This document shows, one piece after another, positions 19,681 to 27,750 of a stretch of 57,239 bases of DNA. Made by a program: the position numbers and the translations under genes. The stretch lies in the NCBI GenBank assembly GCA_024403275.1, contig JAKSSD010000008.1, positions 1-57,239 of the forward strand. The letters run 5' to 3'. How positions within the stretch are numbered: the stretch's first letter is position 1; every line of letters begins with the position of its first letter. This DNA comes from Lachnospiraceae bacterium (GTDB taxonomy: Bacteria > Bacillota > Clostridia > Lachnospirales > Lachnospiraceae). Below the pieces are notes generated by a model, which did no database searches, was not told the DNA's origin, and saw nothing but the letters and a program-made list of their open reading frames with translations.

Positions 19681-20416
19681 CAACATATCCTCCTTCCTCA
19701 GCATCACTTACAATTGTACCCTGTTTAATTGTTACTACACGCTTACGCATATCATTAACCAGTTTATCATTGTGAGTTACTACAACAACTGTAGTTCCGT
19801 TTGAATTTATTGTATCAAGAAGCTTCATAATCTCTTCTGTGTTATATGGGTCAAGATTACCAGTAGGCTCGTCTGCAAGAAGAAGTTTTGGCTGATTAAC
19901 CAAAGCTCTTGCTAATGCAACTCTTTGCTGCTCACCACCTGCAAGCTGCTTAGGCTTAGCCTTATATTTACCTGCAAGTCCAACTATAGAAAGCATACTT
20001 GGTACATTTCGTCTGATTTCTCTCTCTGACTTCTCTACAATTCTTTGAGCAAAAGCTACATTCTCATAAACGCTTCTGTCCTTAAGAAGTCTGAAATCCT
20101 GAAACACTACACCTAATGAACGTCTGAACTTAGGTATTTTATTGTGTTTTAGTGTCATTAAATTATATCCATTTACATAAGCCACGCCACTATCAGCCTT
20201 TAATTCATGAAGTAAAAGCTTGATAAGTGTAGACTTTCCAGCTCCTGAAACACCTACAATAAATACAAATTCGCCTGGTTTAACTTTCAAGTCTATATTG
20301 GAAAGTGCTGGAACGCCATCCGAAAAAGTTTTGCAGACATCTTCAAGGTAAATAGCATACTTTGAAGGATCGTCGCCTTTAACTTCTCTCGTTCTTTTTT
20401 TCTTTGTTTCTGACAT
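19670..20416 (-). CDS. ftsE: Cell-division ATP-binding protein FtsE
   Basis: FtsE is the cytoplasmic ATPase of FtsEX. The 248-residue protein has Walker A GVSGAGKST (residues 55-63), Q-loop VVFQDFRLL, signature LAGGEQQRVALARAL and Walker B LLLADEPTGNLD. Compared with typical FtsE it carries about 20 extra polar residues at the N-terminus (KKKRTREVKGDDPSK) and an acidic C-terminal tail. It lies 15 bases after a PucR/CdaR-type regulator and is translationally linked to ftsX, followed by the hydrolase and ctpA. Confidence 0.97.
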   Translation of the reverse strand: MSETKKKRTREVKGDDPSKYAIYLEDVCKTFSDGVPALSNIDLKVKPGEFVFIVGVSGAGKSTLIKLLLHELKADSGVAYVNGYNLMTLKHNKIPKFRRSLGVVFQDFRLLKDRSVYENVAFAQRIVEKSEREIRRNVPSMLSIVGLAGKYKAKPKQLAGGEQQRVALARALVNQPKLLLADEPTGNLDPYNTEEIMKLLDTINSNGTTVVVVTHNDKLVNDMRKRVVTIKQGTIVSDAEEGGYVDED

Positions 20417-20431
20417 TTGTGAACTCCAATC

Positions 20432-21517
20432 TTAGTACTCAATGGTCTCCATATATTTCATATACTTAACAACCATTAAAGCAATTCTGAATGTAATAGC
20501 ATCCTCAAATACTCTCAAGTCAAGACCTGTACTCTTCTGAATCTTATCAAGTCTGTATACGAGAGTATTTCTATGGATAAATAATTGTCTTGATGTTTCA
20601 GATACATTAAGACTATTTTCAAAGAATTTCTTAATAGTGATAATTGTATCCTCATCAAAATCTTCTGGATTAATTCCATGGAAAATCTCTTTAATAAACA
20701 TTTTGCAAAGAGGTATTGGTAACTGATAAATCAAACGTCCGATACCAAGTTCGCTATAAGCAATTACTTCTCTTTCTTCAAAGAAAATACCACCTACATC
20801 AAGTGCCATCTTAGCCTCTTTGTATGAACGGCTAACGTCTTTAATTTCGCTTACACATGTACCATAAGAAATTCTTACACCTTCTGCTCCTTCTTTTGCC
20901 AATGCTTCAAGAATGCTTGCAGAAGCTGCTTCTATTTCCTTATCAAGATCTTCCTGAATCTCTTTAATAATAACTACGTTCTTTTCATCAACAGCACTTA
21001 CAAAATCATGCTTATTAGAATTCATAACTTCTCTTACAATTGAAAGGCAGTCAAGTTCCATACACTTTGAACTGTCAACGAGAAGAACAACTCGTGATGC
21101 ATCAAGAGAAATATGAAGTCTCTTGGCATAACCATAAATATCTACGAGAAGAAGGTTATCAAGCAACAAGTTCTTAATGAAATTGTCTTTATCAAAACGC
21201 TCTTTGTAAGCTACTGTAAGACTCTGAATCTGGAATGCTGCCATCTTTCCCACAAGATAAGCATTATCCCCATTACTTGCGCAGATAACAATATATTCAA
21301 GATTCTGCTCATCAAAAATCTTAAAATACTGGCTGTTCTGAATCTCCTGGCTGTCAGCTGGAGACTTAACAAATTCAAGGACTTCTGCCTGATAGTTGCT
21401 GGAGCTGATAATAGTACTAGCTATTGTTTTACCTTCAGCATCTGTAACGCATAAATCCACTCTTGAAATATTCTTAATCCCCTCTATCGTCTGCTGTAAA
21501 ATCTGATTTGAAACCAT
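20432..21517 (-). CDS. PucR/CdaR-type helix-turn-helix regulator
   Basis: This is a sugar-diacid/PucR-like regulator, not the c-di-AMP CdaR. The 361-residue product has an N-terminal sensory-like half with no recognised ligand motif. The C-terminal HTH_30-type domain reads LNVSETSRQLFIHRNTLVYRLDKIQKSTGLDLRVFEDAITFRIAL. The chosen ATG (21517) lies nine bases after AGGGAGG; an upstream in-frame start would add 12 residues lacking a ribosome site. It stands 15 bases before ftsE, so it is probably the first gene of the ftsEX operon. Whether it controls this operon or something else is unknown. Confidence 0.88.
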   Translation of the reverse strand: MVSNQILQQTIEGIKNISRVDLCVTDAEGKTIASTIISSSNYQAEVLEFVKSPADSQEIQNSQYFKIFDEQNLEYIVICASNGDNAYLVGKMAAFQIQSLTVAYKERFDKDNFIKNLLLDNLLLVDIYGYAKRLHISLDASRVVLLVDSSKCMELDCLSIVREVMNSNKHDFVSAVDEKNVVIIKEIQEDLDKEIEAASASILEALAKEGAEGVRISYGTCVSEIKDVSRSYKEAKMALDVGGIFFEEREVIAYSELGIGRLIYQLPIPLCKMFIKEIFHGINPEDFDEDTIITIKKFFENSLNVSETSRQLFIHRNTLVYRLDKIQKSTGLDLRVFEDAITFRIALMVVKYMKYMETIEY

Positions 21518-21694
21518 TAAGGTTATCCTCCCTATGCAAAATTCACAATACAATATTTTTTTTGTTATTACTTTTTACCTAAGCAATTTTCATTTTAATA
21601 CTTTTCACAAAATAATTCCACATTTTTTGTAATTTATTATGTGAATTATTTGATTTTTCTTATAATCGCGCGCATACTTTTTCGACAAAATGCA

Positions 21695-21720
21695 CAAAAG
21701 CCCGATTTCTCGGGCTTTTG
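21695..21720. terminator. Intrinsic terminator after the S1-domain gene
   Basis: CAAAAGCCCGA and TCGGGCTTTTG form an 11-pair perfect stem with a four-base loop, one base beyond the stop codon of the CvfB-like gene. It is a typical minus-strand terminator, with the U-run contained in the stem foot. Confidence 0.85.
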
Positions 21721-21721
21721 T

Positions 21722-22558
21722 CTACTTTCTTGCATATATTACTTTTTCACCAATTTCAATATCTCCGTTTTTCAAAAGGTGTCCTACAGCACGTTTAAAT
21801 TGATTTTTACTCATGTTGCATTCTCTCTTGATTGTTTCAGGAGTAGCCTTATCGTTAAATGGTAATACACCGTCATACGAATTAATAAGATACATAACAT
21901 ATTCTGCATCCTTATCAATTGTCATATAGGATTTCTCTCTGGTTGAAAGATTTAATTTACCATCTTCATGCACTCCCGTTACACGGGCTTCAAATTTATC
22001 TCCTACTCTGATATCCTTTGTTACTTCCTTCTTAGGTATAAGAGCTGAATACTTATCATCTACCGCAACAAATGCACCAAATCTGTCTGACAATTCATAT
22101 ACTCTGGCCTGAACCCAGTCATCCTTTTGATAATCACTGTCTGTATGAAGAAACTTATAGACTTTCATTGTTGCACAAAGTCTTCCGGATTTGTCCTCAT
22201 ATGCTGTTACAAGTACCTCGTCGCCCTCATGAAGCGTCGCAGTCATTTCTTTAAAAGGAAGAAGCAAATCCTTCTCAAGTCCCCAATCAAGAAACGCTCC
22301 GATTTTGGTTATACTGCCGACATTTAATACTGCAAGCTCTCCAACCGAAACCTTTGTTTTTCTTCTGGTAGCAATAAGTCTGTCCTGCGAGTCCTTGTAA
22401 AGAAATACCTCTAACTTATCACCAAGTTTCAGATCTTCTGGAACTTCCTTCTTGGGAAGAAGAACTCTATTTTCACGATCTCCCTCTTCTGCAAGATATA
22501 TACCAAAATCTACTGTCTTAACTGCTGTGAGTTCTTGTCTTTTTCCAATAATAAACAT
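21722..22558 (-). CDS. CvfB-like S1 RNA-binding protein
   Basis: The 278-residue product matches the CvfB/YitL family of RNA-binding regulators. It shows S1-type repeats (VGELAVLNVGSITKIGAFLDWGLEKDLLLP and KDDWVQARVYELSDRFGAFVAVDDKYSALIP, followed by a third with KLNLSTREKS). The C-terminal winged-helix segment is ATPETIKRECNMSKNQFKRAVGHLLKNGDIEI. In staphylococci CvfB affects virulence gene expression; its molecular targets here are unknown. It is cytoplasmic and lies 14 bases after the DUF1189-like gene, so the two are probably one transcript ended by the 21695 stem-loop. Confidence 0.9.
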   Translation of the reverse strand: MFIIGKRQELTAVKTVDFGIYLAEEGDRENRVLLPKKEVPEDLKLGDKLEVFLYKDSQDRLIATRRKTKVSVGELAVLNVGSITKIGAFLDWGLEKDLLLPFKEMTATLHEGDEVLVTAYEDKSGRLCATMKVYKFLHTDSDYQKDDWVQARVYELSDRFGAFVAVDDKYSALIPKKEVTKDIRVGDKFEARVTGVHEDGKLNLSTREKSYMTIDKDAEYVMYLINSYDGVLPFNDKATPETIKRECNMSKNQFKRAVGHLLKNGDIEIGEKVIYARK

Positions 22559-22572
22559 GTGTCTTCTCCGTC

Positions 22573-24525
22573 CTAAATATTATTTCCAAAGCCTCCCCTT
22601 GGTTTGCTGAATTCTTCCTGATAATTCTCTCTTTCCCATGCCGCAAAATCATCTGCAGTATATCTGCTGATTGGCTTAGTACTTCCTTCCTTGGTATATG
22701 GCTTTGATGATACATTTGTTCTTCCACTATTAACAGTCTTGCCTGGCTTAAAGTTTGGTGAAACGCCACCACCTCCAAAAGGCTGTGAACCAGTCTTGGT
22801 TGTAAATGTAACACTCTCTGATTCTGTTCTTGTAAATGATGAACTTGAGCCTGGTGTATTACGTTCAGCAGATGCCGCAATTACGCTTCCAAATGGATTG
22901 CTTTCCACACTTCCTGATGGAGCTCCAAGTGTCTTTCCATAAAGGCTTCCTCTGTTAAGGAGTGTTCCTGAACCGTATGCATTAGAATATCCTTCTTCAT
23001 CTGAGCTTCCATAATATGAACCATTATAAGAATCAGGCGCTGTGATAGGTCTGTCATATTTTGGCTTTGATTTTTTGCCTGTGGATGTAGAATATCCTAC
23101 GCCAAAAGTAGCCTCACTTTTAATAATCATTGGTCGTGGAGATTCTTCCTTAATCACTGCAGGAGCTGGTTCCTCATATACTGGCGCTGGTTCGCTATAT
23201 GTATATGCTGGCTCTTCGTATACTGGTGCTGGCTCACTATATGTAACCGCTGGCTCTTCGTATACTGGTGCTGGCTCACTATATGTATATGCTGGCTCCT
23301 CGTATACTGGTGCTGGCTCACTATATGTATATGCTGGCTCTTCGTATACTGGTGCTGGCTCACTATACTCAACTACTGGTTCTTCATATACTGGCTGAGG
23401 TGCTTCTACAACTGGAGCCGGCTCGCCTTTTTTTCTAAATAATGGAACTTCTACTTCCTTAACTGCTGAAGAACTTGGTGCTACTGGAGTAACTGGTGCC
23501 ACTGGAGTAACTGGTACTACAGGGACTACTGGTACTGGAGCCGCTTCTGCTTCTGAAGCACGAGTTTCCTTCTTATATCTCTCATCTCTGTATCTGTCTT
23601 TTCTTGCAAATGGATCTTCTGGCTCAATTTCGCCTGATAATTTCTTAGAAGTTGGCTTCGTAAATACAATTGTGCTTGATGGTCCAACATCTTCCTGAGA
23701 ACCTGTTAATGCAAAGAACATATAAGCAGCTGTTGCAAGAACAAAAATAACATTTATCCAGATAAAAGGTATTTCAAGTGGCTGCGCATTAAGTAAAACC
23801 TTAATGAAATTAGTGACACCAGCCACATACATTCCAATCTTAACAAGCTCACTATATGAATACTGAAGTTTGAAAATCTTCGTAATAAGAAAACCAATTG
23901 CAAACGCAATAAGTCCTGAAATAACTGCTGTAATAGCAAATACTACAAACGAAGCTATTGCAAGTACACCAACAGCCTTATAAATAGTAATTTCACTCTC
24001 TGTTACAATAGTGGAATTGTTAAGTTTAGAAGCAAATCTTAATACATTTTGAAGTTTCTGATAATCAATTGTTGGACCGCTTCCGTTTCCAAGTGGAAGA
24101 ATCACTGTAAGTGACTTTGAGTTAAATATAAGGACAATCTTTCCTATGGACCAGTCTGTTCTAATACACATAGCTTCCTTATATTCGCTACTTGCACTTT
24201 CTACTGAAGAATCAACTATAACAAACCTTGTTCTGTCTATATTGCTCTTTTCGTATTCTTCGCCCATATCAAGAACATAGTTCTCGTATGTAAATTCCGG
24301 AAGATTTTTAACTGCAAGCTCTGTCTGATGAATAAGCCCGTTTGGCATATTAATAAGTAACACCTTAATTCCCCAGAAAAGAACTGTTGAAATAAGTGTT
24401 ATAAGTAATATATATCCGACAACTTTTCCCTTTCCCTGTCCGGAAAGTCTGTTGAAAAATTTAGGCCTGAATAATCCTTTTAATACATATTTGTTTTGGC
24501 CAAACATTCCGATTTTGTTTTCCAT
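22573..24525 (-). CDS. DUF1189-like membrane protein with Pro/Tyr/Glu repeat tail
   Basis: Residues 1-285 form a membrane domain. One segment (about 34-57) is followed by an extracytoplasmic part of about 110 residues and then four further segments, resembling the DUF1189 family. The rest is low complexity. A PVVPV/TPVAP stretch leads into five 14-residue repeats with core VYEEPAYTYSEPAP (about 377-453) and a Gly/Ser-rich end with ATFGVGYSTSTGKK and GGGGVSPNFKPGK. The tail should be cytoplasmic and disordered. Function unknown. A promoter at 24565-24591 fits. The repeat is in the DNA as a 42-base unit, so copy number may vary between strains. Confidence 0.8.
   Translation of the reverse strand: MENKIGMFGQNKYVLKGLFRPKFFNRLSGQGKGKVVGYILLITLISTVLFWGIKVLLINMPNGLIHQTELAVKNLPEFTYENYVLDMGEEYEKSNIDRTRFVIVDSSVESASSEYKEAMCIRTDWSIGKIVLIFNSKSLTVILPLGNGSGPTIDYQKLQNVLRFASKLNNSTIVTESEITIYKAVGVLAIASFVVFAITAVISGLIAFAIGFLITKIFKLQYSYSELVKIGMYVAGVTNFIKVLLNAQPLEIPFIWINVIFVLATAAYMFFALTGSQEDVGPSSTIVFTKPTSKKLSGEIEPEDPFARKDRYRDERYKKETRASEAEAAPVPVVPVVPVTPVAPVTPVAPSSSAVKEVEVPLFRKKGEPAPVVEAPQPVYEEPVVEYSEPAPVYEEPAYTYSEPAPVYEEPAYTYSEPAPVYEEPAVTYSEPAPVYEEPAYTYSEPAPVYEEPAPAVIKEESPRPMIIKSEATFGVGYSTSTGKKSKPKYDRPITAPDSYNGSYYGSSDEEGYSNAYGSGTLLNRGSLYGKTLGAPSGSVESNPFGSVIAASAERNTPGSSSSFTRTESESVTFTTKTGSQPFGGGGVSPNFKPGKTVNSGRTNVSSKPYTKEGSTKPISRYTADDFAAWERENYQEEFSKPRGGFGNNI
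23165..23395. repeat. 42-base tandem repeat inside the DUF1189-like gene
   Basis: About five units of 42 bases, each coding 14 residues, with only a few substitutions between units (for example TATATG versus TAACCG). The length is a multiple of three, so gain or loss of units keeps the frame. Confidence 0.9.
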
Positions 24526-24564
24526 TTTATCCCCTTTTAGTAAAATCGTAAGAATTTATCGTAC

Positions 24565-24591
24565 CTTTTATCATATATAAATATTTGTCAA
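24565..24591 (-). promoter_or_regulatory. Predicted promoter of the DUF1189-like/CvfB-like pair
   Basis: On the minus strand a perfect TTGACA (24586-24591) is followed after 15 bases by TAAAAG (24565-24570) with an extended TG. The spacing is short but the extended -10 can compensate. AAAGGGG precedes the start codon. Confidence 0.5.
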
Positions 24592-24602
24592 AATGCAAAT
24601 AT

Positions 24603-26153
24603 TTATTGAATTTCCAATGGCAATACAAGATAAAAAATCAATACATATCTAACAAGTGCCATAGGACCAGCTAAAACTGATAATAATGACAGTAACATTA
24701 TTATATGAAATGTGTATTTTTTGTTTCTTTTATTTGTAAATACAACTGATACCAACCACGCAAGAATATACCATCCTGAGTTTAAGAATATCGACAAAAC
24801 TCCAGTAGTCACTTCTTTTTCTGTAGATAAATAGTTGATAAGTGCATAAATAGGTTTAATTATTGTAATCTTTTCACCAGGCGGCGCAACTCTGTAATCA
24901 AAGAAAGTACTCTTATCATCGCTGTCCATAGCATATAGCCACCTGTATCCATCATTTACTGAAATTGGGCACCAAAAATCCACCGTATTAGCCATAAATG
25001 CATTTACATATGTCATTGGATTTTTAAGTCCCTGTTTAATCCAGACTTTGTAGAATTCTACTTTTCTTCTAGCATAGGCATCATTATCAAATCCATTCTT
25101 AATCGAATCCACCGTTGTCGGAATATATAATTTCCAATACTCTTCAGGAATAACCTCAAACATTACTTCTTTATCTTCATTAGTCAGGCTTTCACTATTA
25201 AACCTGTAAACTCTGGCCATCTGCTGAATAGGCACAGCCATCATCTCAGCCGAACTTGTTTTGCCAACATTAAGCACTGCGAAAAATGGTACTGAATAAA
25301 GGAAATAAACAAGCGCAATAATTGCAACAGTCACGAAAATTCGCTTCTCACTTTTAAAATATCTGATAAGCAAATAAATCATCACTAAGACAACGATGTA
25401 CAAGCCATTTTTTCTAAATATCATCGTACCCGCAGCTGACAAAACAAATTCCGTTATAAACAACTTATCCTTTAATTTTTCGCCTCTTTCAAGTCTTAAG
25501 CAGTTAATAATAAACCACAATTCGAATGCCGCAAAAATACTGTCCTTTGTGGTTGCAATCACAAACATCATAATAACTGGTGATACAGTATAAAAAACAA
25601 GTGCTATCCACTGAGCTAAATACTTCTTTTCTGTCTTTAAGAAGGCATTCATCCTTAAGAAAACAAATACATAAAAAGCAATCTGAATACCGACGTATAC
25701 CGCTATGCCGACATTACCATTCCCAAAAAGCTTATCTGAAATATTTGTAAGTCCACCAAGCATAAGTACATGAAGAACCGGGTGATGAGAAGTCAGCGAA
25801 TTGTTGGCAACCATTTGCCATTCTTCATAGCAGTCATATGAAAAGACACCAGGGAATATTGCAAGCCATGATACAATCCATGAAGCTAATGGGATAATTA
25901 CAGTCCATTTAGGAAGTTCTTTAACTTTTATTACTCCCTTACTTTTTATTTTGTTAATAATCAAATCGCCTGCTGCCATGATTCCAAAAGAAAGAAATGT
26001 AATTACAGCCATCTTAATAAACATAGAAACATCATTTAAATAAATGGTATCTGTTAAATCTATAGTTTTTCCAACCGCAAAAACAAAGCCCGCAAACAAT
26101 GCTGCAAGCGCCATCTTTATGTATTTATATACTCTTTCCTTCTTTGAACTCAT
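24603..26153 (-). CDS. Polytopic membrane protein, DUF6020-like
   Basis: The 516-residue product has about a dozen hydrophobic segments. A conserved-looking early loop, FPGVFSYDCYEEWQM followed by SHHPVLHVLMLGG, is the kind of charged first loop seen in GT-C type lipid-linked sugar transferases. I recognise it as most like the DUF6020 family common in Lachnospiraceae. Its reaction is unknown. A transferase role on surface polymers is inferred only from topology and from the two GT-C-like genes alongside (26230 and 27751). It is divergent from the 26230 gene, with only 76 bases between, and AGAAGG precedes its ATG. Confidence 0.75.
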   Translation of the reverse strand: MSSKKERVYKYIKMALAALFAGFVFAVGKTIDLTDTIYLNDVSMFIKMAVITFLSFGIMAAGDLIINKIKSKGVIKVKELPKWTVIIPLASWIVSWLAIFPGVFSYDCYEEWQMVANNSLTSHHPVLHVLMLGGLTNISDKLFGNGNVGIAVYVGIQIAFYVFVFLRMNAFLKTEKKYLAQWIALVFYTVSPVIMMFVIATTKDSIFAAFELWFIINCLRLERGEKLKDKLFITEFVLSAAGTMIFRKNGLYIVVLVMIYLLIRYFKSEKRIFVTVAIIALVYFLYSVPFFAVLNVGKTSSAEMMAVPIQQMARVYRFNSESLTNEDKEVMFEVIPEEYWKLYIPTTVDSIKNGFDNDAYARRKVEFYKVWIKQGLKNPMTYVNAFMANTVDFWCPISVNDGYRWLYAMDSDDKSTFFDYRVAPPGEKITIIKPIYALINYLSTEKEVTTGVLSIFLNSGWYILAWLVSVVFTNKRNKKYTFHIIMLLSLLSVLAGPMALVRYVLIFYLVLPLEIQ

Positions 26154-26194
26154 TTATTTACCTTCTGATTTATTCCACTATCAGCATCCTATGC

Positions 26195-26200
26195 TATAAT
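26195..26200 (+). promoter_or_regulatory. Extended -10 element for the 26230 gene
   Basis: TATGCTATAAT gives a perfect -10 with extended TG, 30 bases before the start codon. The -35 17 bases upstream (ATTCCA) is weak. Confidence 0.45.
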
Positions 26201-26229
26201 ACACTTATATTATACAAAGGATTTATTTT

Positions 26230-27750
26230 ATGAAACGCGAAAAATCTCTCTTTTCATACATTTATATATTCTTAGCTTCATTTATTCCACTTCTGCTTTG
26301 TAGCAAGTGTTCATTTATATACCCTTTCAACGACTGGTACGATATTAATATCCTATTCACAATCGGAAAAGGAATGATGACTGGCAAAATCCCTTACGTG
26401 GATTTCATCGATCACAAGGGACCTTACTGTTATCTCTTAACAGGCCTCGCTTATAAATTCAGCCATACAACATTTGCAGGTATCTTTATCGTCGAAGTTA
26501 TCTGTATGTTTCTATTTCTTTTACTTATCAATGATACAATTAAGCTTTATTCAGACAAAAACTACTTTGGACTTTTCCCTTTTGTCTCTTTCGCAATTGT
26601 ATCTTCAAGAGGCTTCGTTCATGGTGGAAGTATGGAAGAATTATCTCTTCCTATACTTATGTTTGCACTTTACACTCTTATTCGTTATATCAGAAAAAAT
26701 GAAATTTCTTACCCTGTGATCCTATTAAACGGTTTTCTTGCAGGAGTGCTTTTCTGGTCTAAATTTACCCTTGTTGGATTATTCCTTGCATGGGTAATAC
26801 TATTCGCTGTTTTTTATATAATCAATAAAAAATACTCCGAGCTTCTTAAGAGTGCAATTATTTTCTTGATTGGCTTTATAATAGCAACCCTTCCATGGAT
26901 TATTTATTTTACTTTTAAGAACTCCCTGAATGATTTTCTTGGTATTTATCTTATTAACAACATTTTTGGTTACACAAATGAGGCTAAATTATCTTTTAAT
27001 GACAAGTTTGAATTAATTATCAAATGCGCACTTAAATTTTACAAAACCAAAGGAAATCTTCTTATCACTTTACCTGTATTCCTTGGTATTTTAGGAGTCG
27101 TTATATTCCCTTCGAAGAAGATTTCTTTAAAAGAAAGAATAACCGCTTTGATAACCTTTGCCATTACTAATCTTGGTATTTTTTATAGTGGTCATGCACA
27201 CGATTACTATGGCCTTGTTTCAGCACTCTTCCTTGTATATTTTTGCATTCTGACAGTACTTATTGCAGACAAATTCAAAGACAAAAAGCTAATCGATAAA
27301 TTCACAAACAAGCCTTATATTTTTGCTATCGTTTTTGTTATCGGAATAGTCATTTCTCTATTCATAAGCGACAATGTTTATCTTATTAAATATCACAAAA
27401 AAGATTTACCTCAGTATCGCTTTGCCAAGATTATTTCAGAAAGCGATGATAAAAGTATTTTAAATTATGCATTTATGGACTGTGGAATATATACAGTCCT
27501 TGATACCGTTCCTGAAATCAGGGAATACTGCACAACTAATCTTGATTATTACGGCCTGGTGGCTAAACAACAAAAATTTGTAGACAACAAGACTACCAAG
27601 TATGTCATCACCTGGAACGAATCACCTCTCAATCAGGATGAGGTGTTAAATGTATATTCAAATATTTCTAACAATTATGAAATAATCGAACTCTGTCATA
27701 TGGTCAACGAAGGATCTGCAAGAACCTACACTCTATGGCAGCGTAAATAA
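26230..27750 (+). CDS. GT-C/GT39-like membrane glycosyltransferase
   Basis: The 506-residue polytopic protein has about ten to eleven membrane segments and a first extracytoplasmic loop WYDINILFTIGKGMMTGKIPYVDFIDHKGPYCYLLTG. That loop holds the acidic and DHKGP motif typical of the GT39/ArnT-like sugar transferases that use polyprenyl-phosphate sugars. A small C-terminal soluble domain (about 415-506) follows. The donor and acceptor cannot be read from the sequence. AAAGGA precedes the ATG. Its stop codon directly abuts that of the convergent gene at 27751, with no bases and no terminator between. Confidence 0.8.
   Translation: MKREKSLFSYIYIFLASFIPLLLCSKCSFIYPFNDWYDINILFTIGKGMMTGKIPYVDFIDHKGPYCYLLTGLAYKFSHTTFAGIFIVEVICMFLFLLLINDTIKLYSDKNYFGLFPFVSFAIVSSRGFVHGGSMEELSLPILMFALYTLIRYIRKNEISYPVILLNGFLAGVLFWSKFTLVGLFLAWVILFAVFYIINKKYSELLKSAIIFLIGFIIATLPWIIYFTFKNSLNDFLGIYLINNIFGYTNEAKLSFNDKFELIIKCALKFYKTKGNLLITLPVFLGILGVVIFPSKKISLKERITALITFAITNLGIFYSGHAHDYYGLVSALFLVYFCILTVLIADKFKDKKLIDKFTNKPYIFAIVFVIGIVISLFISDNVYLIKYHKKDLPQYRFAKIISESDDKSILNYAFMDCGIYTVLDTVPEIREYCTTNLDYYGLVAKQQKFVDNKTTKYVITWNESPLNQDEVLNVYSNISNNYEIIELCHMVNEGSARTYTLWQRK

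Noticed and set aside
20432-21517. Naming the HTH protein cdaR because it is a 'CdaR family' regulator
   Set aside because: It is a PucR/sugar-diacid-type regulator, unrelated to the YbbR-domain CdaR at 395-1681. No symbol is given.
23165-23395. CRISPR-like repeat array
   Set aside because: The 42-base units are head to tail without unique spacers, stay in frame and encode a Pro/Tyr/Glu protein repeat.
23042-23398. Plus-strand open frame of 118 residues, rich in Ser/Tyr/Gly
   Set aside because: It is the antisense reading of the 42-base repeat in the DUF1189-like gene, with no ribosome site or known family.
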